From contig NC_134462.1 in the NCBI RefSeq assembly GCF_047948215.1, positions 121,232,937 through 121,296,936 of the forward strand: 64,000 bases of DNA. Direction: 5' to 3'. This document shows, piece by piece, positions 59,236 to 64,000 of the stretch. Each line of letters begins with the position of its first letter. The stretch's first letter is position 1. The stretch comes from Lycorma delicatula. Lineage: Eukaryota; Arthropoda; Insecta; Hemiptera; Fulgoridae. The translations under genes were made by a program, and so were the position numbers. Below the pieces are notes generated by a model. That model did no database searches. It worked only from the letters and a program-made list of their open reading frames with translations, and had not been told where the DNA came from.

Positions 59236-60490
59236 TCAGTCATTTGACTGGTTTGATGCAGCTCTCCAAGATTCCCTATCTAGTGCTAGTCGTTTCATTT
59301 CAGTATACCCTCTACATCCTACATCCCTAACAATTTGTTTTACATATTCCAAACGTGGCCTGCCTACACAATTTTTCCCTTCTACCTGTCCTTCCAATAT
59401 TAAAGCGACTATTCCAGGATGCCTTAGTATGTGGCCTATAAGTCTGTCTCTTCTTTTAACTATATTTTTCCAAATGCTTCTTTCTTCATCTATTTGCCGC
59501 AATACCTCTTCATTTGTCACTTTATCCACCCATCTGATTTTTAATATTCTTTTATAGCACCGCATTTCAAAAGCTTCTAATCTTTCCTTCTCAGATACTC
59601 CGATCGTCCAAGTTTCACTTACATATAAAGCGACACTCCAAACATACACTTTCAAAAATCTTTTCCTGACATTTAAATTAATTTTTGATGTAAACAAGTT
59701 ATATTTCTTACTGAAGGCTCGTTTAGCTTGTGCTATTCGGCATTTTATATCGCTCCTGCTTCGTCCATCTTTAGTAATTCTATTTCCCAAATAACAAAAT
59801 TCGTCTACCTCCATAATCTTTTCTCCTCCTATTTTCACATTCAGTGGTCCATCGTTGTTATTTCTACTACATTTCATTACTTTTGTTTTGTTCTTGTTTA
59901 TTTTCATGCGATAGTTCTCGCGTAAGACTTCATTTATGCCGTTCATTGTTTCTTCTAAATCCTTTTTACTCTCGGCTAGAATTACTATATCATCAGCAAA
60001 TCGTAGCATCTTTATCTTTTCACCTTGTACTGTTACTCCGAATCTAAATTGTTCTTTAACATCATTAACTGTTAGTTCCATGTAAGGATTAAAAAGTAAC
60101 GGAGATAGGGAACATCCTTGTCGGACTCCCTTTCTTATTACGGCTTCTTTCTTATGTTCTTCAATTGTTACTGTTGCTGTTTGGTTCCTGTACATGTTAG
60201 CTATTGTTCTTCTATATTTGTATTTGAACCCTAATTTTTTTAAAATGCTTAACATTTTATTCCAGTCTACGTTATCGAATGCCTTTTCTAGGTCTATAAA
60301 CGCCAAGTATGTTGGTTTGTTTTTCTTTAATCTTCCTTCTACTATTAATCTGAGGCCTAAAATTGCTTCCCTTGTCCCTATACTTTTCCTGAAACCAAAT
60401 TGGTCTTCTCCTAACACTTCTTCCACTCTCCTCTCAATTCTTCTGTATAATATCGTTAAGTTGGATATAGTATATTGTTTAAATTCAATT
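59236..60490 (-). pseudogene. 5'-truncated LINE (family 1), copy A, with open reverse transcriptase frame
   Basis: A 396-residue frame (60426-59236) is open on the minus strand and continues upstream in frame to LTILYRRIERRV near 60470. No true start codon exists. RT motifs are in order: LGEDQFGFRK, AFIDLEKAFDNVDW (motif A, first Asp), GVRQGCSLSPLLFN (motif B), and LRFADDIVILAES (motif C, catalytic Asp pair). MKINKNKTKVM and the C-terminal region follow: FCYLGNRITKDGRS, VWSVALYVSETWTIG, FEMRCYKRILKIRWVDK, and the end LALDRESWRAASNQSND. It ends with GTCAAATGACTGAAGAC plus an A-run, the 3' tail. Usual ORF2 proteins have about 1000 residues including an endonuclease, so the N-terminal half is missing. 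It is an insect non-LTR element with a C-terminal region resembling RTE/BovB-like LINEs, but the clade is not fixed. It is the best-preserved coding sequence in the window, yet a dead 5'-truncated copy. Confidence 0.92.
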
Positions 60491-60544
60491 ATTTCTTTAT
60501 TCCATAAACCTAATTATTTTATTTATTTATTTTAATTATTTTTT

Positions 60545-61600
60545 CCAACTCTTATGATCGGTCCTAATATATGAATGATAAATCTAACTTCTTCACTTGA
60601 TTAATCGTATTAAAATTATTACTAGCATTTTTCACAACATTTCCTATATTTTTACATTTATTTCACTAGCATCCTTATCTCTATTTATAATATTATTTTT
60701 ATCTCTATCACCGGTATTTTTATTAATTTTTATAGTTTTTGGCATCTATTTTTAACCGTAATATCACACTACTTTTATTTTTCCCAATATCGCATTTATC
60801 ATCTGGTAACACATCATTATGATTAACCCTATTTCTTTTCTTATTACTATATTTCCTTTCACTATAATTAATTATATTCGTCAGTAATATTTGACAGTAT
60901 ATAATTATTAGTATTTGGTAACATTTCAGTATTATTTACTTCTATTAAATTAATTTTTAATAACATCCCTTTTATTTCGCTTAATATATTTGTCATATTC
61001 AATATCACTGCTTTTATCATATTTATTACTAACATTATTATTATTATATTTCCTTCTAATGTTTATTACTTTTATAATTGTTACTTGTATTTGGCAAATT
61101 ATTTCTTACGCTCTTGATTATTCTTATTTTTATTAATATTTGGCAACTTATTATAATGATTATTTTCATTTGCAATATTATTATTATAACTATATATTTC
61201 AGTAATATGCTTATTGTCTTCATTTATTTTTGGCAACTTACTACTAGTATCATTATGTTTGTTTACATTAATATTAACATTTGGCAATACACAACTATTT
61301 ACATATTTCTTCTCGTAATTACTATCTACACTTTCATAAATGATTTCTGGCAATGTCTCTTTACTATTTACACAATTCTTACTATTATTAAAATCACCAA
61401 TATAACTATTGTAATTCTAATATTTTCCTGATTATTTCTTCATTCGCTAATTTTTGACAGTGTAGTATTATTTTTATTACTATTTTCGTTAGTTTTCGTT
61501 TCGCTAATACCCTTGCTAATTTTCTTCTTATTTGTATTAGTCTCAATAATTTTCGGTAATTTATTACTGGAATTCACCATTATATTATTATTGTGAAATA
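60545..61600 (-). pseudogene. Degenerate Asn/Lys-rich frame with recurring LPxI motif
   Basis: On the minus strand, starting at an ATG near 61580, the frame reads MVNSSNKLPKIIETNTNKKK and goes on, across a few stops and frameshifts, with TLPEIIYESVDSNYEKKYVN, VLPNVNINVNKHND, SSKLPKINEDNKHITEIY and NKLPNINKNKNNQERKK, and near 60900 TEMLPNTNNYILSN. The motif L-P-x-I/V recurs every 17-40 residues in an Asn-, Lys- and Ile-rich background. On the DNA level this appears as a TTTGGCAA-like word repeated on the plus strand. It may be a decayed repeat protein, a mobile-element ORF1, or only an AT-rich tandem repeat with chance frames. It lies just 5' of LINE copy A. No known domain. Confidence 0.35.
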
Positions 61601-63365
61601 ATAAATAACAATATTATAGTGAAACGCTCATCTAAATATATCTTTAATTAAAATTTTTATACATTTTTTTTTAGTGTAATATTGTCTTCAAATTAATTTC
61701 AATAACTGTTCGGTATAACTCTTTATTTGTATATATTTCATATAGAAAACCTCCGAGACCTATTATATTAATATAAATGACGTGAAATTTACAGTAGATA
61801 ACTAAATAATTCGATAAACTTTTTTACGAAAATGGATATATCGAATATAAAATTCATAAAAAATTAACACATATTTCAATTTTAAATAATTCAAAACGCG
61901 CGCGCGCGTGTGTGTGCGTTCGCGCTACCAAACACCAAACACTAATAGATAGCATAAAGTCATGTGAACAGAACGTTGAAAGTACCACGACAAATGGAGG
62001 ATAGAAATAAATAACTTAATATCATTGTAACAGCTGAAGCAGACGGTACAGAAAAAAAACCAATTGAAAAGTTAAAAACAGAAATAAATAACAAATAAAA
62101 AGTAACTTAAATAACAAACTTACCGTAGTAATAAATACTGATTGCGCGCTTTACGTACGCCAGTAAAATAAATAAAATTACAAAATGTTTTAAAAATTCT
62201 ATATAAAAGCAGCTAAAAGATAAAAAAAACCTAATTTCCAAAATTCCATGGACTATTATTATTAAAACTCCATAGACTATAAGACTGCACGTATGAAATT
62301 AATTGTAATACACGCGATAAATAATACATCGGTCGAGTAACAAAAACTACCTAATCTGTAAAATAGATAATGTTTCTTTAAATTGTTCGATGAAAAGTGA
62401 TGTAAGATATACAAACATTTTTAGACGACATCAAATAAAAAAAATTCCAGTAAATAAAGTAAAAAAAATCAAATTAAATTAAAAAAATTAAGTATAATTT
62501 TCGTCAAACCATTCGTTGCAGACCTCAATTAAAAGACTAATTATTATGCACCTTAGCACAGTCAAAATACTGCGGTTATTTAAAACCACTGAGCGGGTCA
62601 AACCTTCAATAAATAACAAAAGGACATGTTTTTGATAAACAGGCGAAACTATTTTTTGCCTACGTCATATTAAAAATGTTCAAATCTACTAATTTAATCG
62701 TAATTAAAAATAAAGTAATTAATTTAAATCCGGTAAAAATATAAATTACTACTACGAATGTTTACGCCAAAGCGAACTGAGTTTAGTTCAAAGCAATCGC
62801 TTCAAAACCAATAAAATTTGTTTTACCTCCTCAGTAAAAGAAGGGGTAATATGCACTTTCATTATTGTTTACGCCGTTTGCGTAAAGTTGTTTTATTCCA
62901 ATGAATTCAAGGTTATGGTCGAGTCTTGTAGTTTACAGGCTTGGTAATTTTATTTTGCATTTTTGTAAGGCTTATCTACGTGTATTTTTAAATAGGTTGT
63001 TTGGGTTTGTTTTCAATATCAATTTCTCTCAGTCTCCAGTTTGACTTGCTGATTGCATCGTCATATTGGTGTCAACGTATTTCATATCTCGCATTATTTA
63101 TTGCTGTTTAGTCTTAATATATATTATTCTTAAGTCTTTTTTTATTCTCAACCAATTTCAATATTGTCATAGTTCCTAGAAGTCTATTTCTCTTTGTCTG
63201 CCCTGATGCCATTTCTTCAACTTGCGTATTCAGAATTTATTTTATCAATCTTACGTAATTCTTTAGTGGTCTGCTTGCTAGTAAATTATTTTTGTTATGT
63301 CTTTCCCGAATTCCACACGTTTTCTCTAATCGTTCTCTTACTAACACTTAGACATACTACTCTTG
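61601..63365. other. AT-rich non-coding stretch with a (CG)n(TG)n run
   Basis: A CG/TG dinucleotide run (about 61897-61920) is the only marked feature. No gene recognised. Confidence 0.5.
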
Positions 63366-63369
63366 TCAA

Positions 63370-64000
63370 CACACACACACACACACACTCTTCTGTCCAT
63401 TGCTTTGTTCGCTTCCCCTACTTCTCACCATGACAGCTTTGGTCATTCTAGTCCTGACTTTCACGTTGTGTGGATCCTGGTCCTCCAAGCTGGAGGACCA
63501 GGCTTCGATGTTCTCTCTCTCTCTCTCATATAATGTTAATACTTTTGTCGTCTTCATACTTTTATAAACGTTGTAGTATTTCTCTGTCGAAATATTCTCT
63601 TGTTCTACTCGTCAGTGTTTCGTGATTTCACCGATCTCTATGTTTTGTTTTACCTCGTTTCTTTGTTGTTATTCTTCAAATTCACTATATTACGTCTCCG
63701 CGGAAAGTGTTTCAATCACTACATACTGCCAATTCTATCGACGCCGAATCTTCTCGAGCTGCTGATTACATTTTCATAGATGCAGAATCTCTCCCAACTC
63801 GTTGCTACATATTTGAGACGCCACGTCTCACCTCTGTATTCCTGATACACCACTGCGGACTATGCCCAGGATTACTGTATGTATTCATTCACCTTCCTTC
63901 ATTCATTCACGAGTCCGTCTCTTGCTAATATTTGTGTGCTCCAGGCAAGTTCAATTTTCATTATTTATTACGTTAAACAGTTATTTTATTATTAAAATTT
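63370..64000. other. Pyrimidine-rich stretch, (CA)n run and 12-bp hairpin
   Basis: A (CA)n run lies at 63370-63390. The perfect inverted repeat CCTGGTCCTCCA/TGGAGGACCAGG (63476-63487 and 63491-63502, 3-nt loop) follows, then a (CT)n run at about 63512-63528. From 63700 to 63930 a 73-residue plus-strand frame is open but has no recognisable motif. Confidence 0.5.

Noticed and set aside
59728..60535. Plus-strand open frames over the LINE region
   Set aside because: They are shadows of the minus-strand reverse transcriptase. The same plus-strand frames recur over copy B at 27.2 kb because the DNA is repeated.
61099..61353. Confirmed protein-coding gene for an Asn-rich protein
   Set aside because: Stops and frameshifts flank the frame, no start or splice context stands out, and AT-rich DNA readily gives Asn/Lys/Ile-rich frames.
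1..64000. CRISPR array, bacterial operon or defence system
   Set aside because: There are no regularly spaced identical repeats with unique spacers, no Shine-Dalgarno-linked gene clusters, and the content is typical animal repeat DNA.

Overview
This window is AT-rich animal nuclear DNA, most likely from an insect with a large, repeat-laden genome. The evidence is one spliced exon of a discoidin-domain receptor, many decayed mariner/Tc1 transposons, 5'-truncated LINEs, tRNA-derived SINEs, foldback elements, and long (TA)n, (CT)n and (GT)n tracts. The phylum and order cannot be fixed from the sequence alone. No bacterial operons, rRNA, CRISPR array or intact viral genome is visible.

The only convincing host coding sequence is one 232-bp exon at 34023-34254 on the + strand. 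It has a polypyrimidine tract plus AG acceptor and a CAG|GTAGGT donor. It encodes the central part of a discoidin (F5/8 type C) domain that closely follows the collagen-binding domain of DDR1/DDR2 receptor tyrosine kinases. I found no neighbouring exon, so most or all of the rest of the window may be intron of this gene.

Layout: 1-300 is a mariner transposase fragment cut by the window edge. 2.6-3.2 kb is the 3' end of an R1-like LINE. 8.4-9.7 kb is a nearly full-length but broken mariner (- strand). 10.6-11.4 and 14.0-14.5 kb are LINE fragments. 12.3-12.9 and 18.5-19.1 kb are two copies of one dispersed repeat in opposite orientation. 17.4-18.4 kb is a broken Tc1-like transposase. 20.8-21.3 kb is a MITE with 18-bp perfect inverted ends. 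22.8-25.1 kb is a repeat with two hairpins followed by two decayed mariner-type transposases, one interrupted by a long imperfect palindrome. 26.7, 44.0 and 59.2 kb are three copies of one LINE family sharing a 3' end, the last with a 396-residue open reverse transcriptase frame. 30.0-30.5 kb is a second LINE family. 38.5-39.5 kb is another mariner-type transposase. 43.38-43.58 kb is a short array of RFX/X-box-like motifs. 46.6-49.3 kb is a GC-richer block of R1-like LINE pieces in conflicting orientations. 54.8-55.6 kb holds two adjacent palindromic elements. 60.5-61.6 kb is a degenerate Asn/Lys-rich frame.

The mobile elements are all fragments or carry stops and frameshifts, so they do not form a working system. 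Most LINE fragments lie antisense to the receptor exon, as expected for intronic insertions that survive selection. No clearly new biological system is evident. The best leads are the 345-bp palindrome at 55.26 kb with a hammerhead-like core in each arm, the X-box-like array at 43.4 kb, and the rearranged R1-like LINE at 46.6-48.1 kb.
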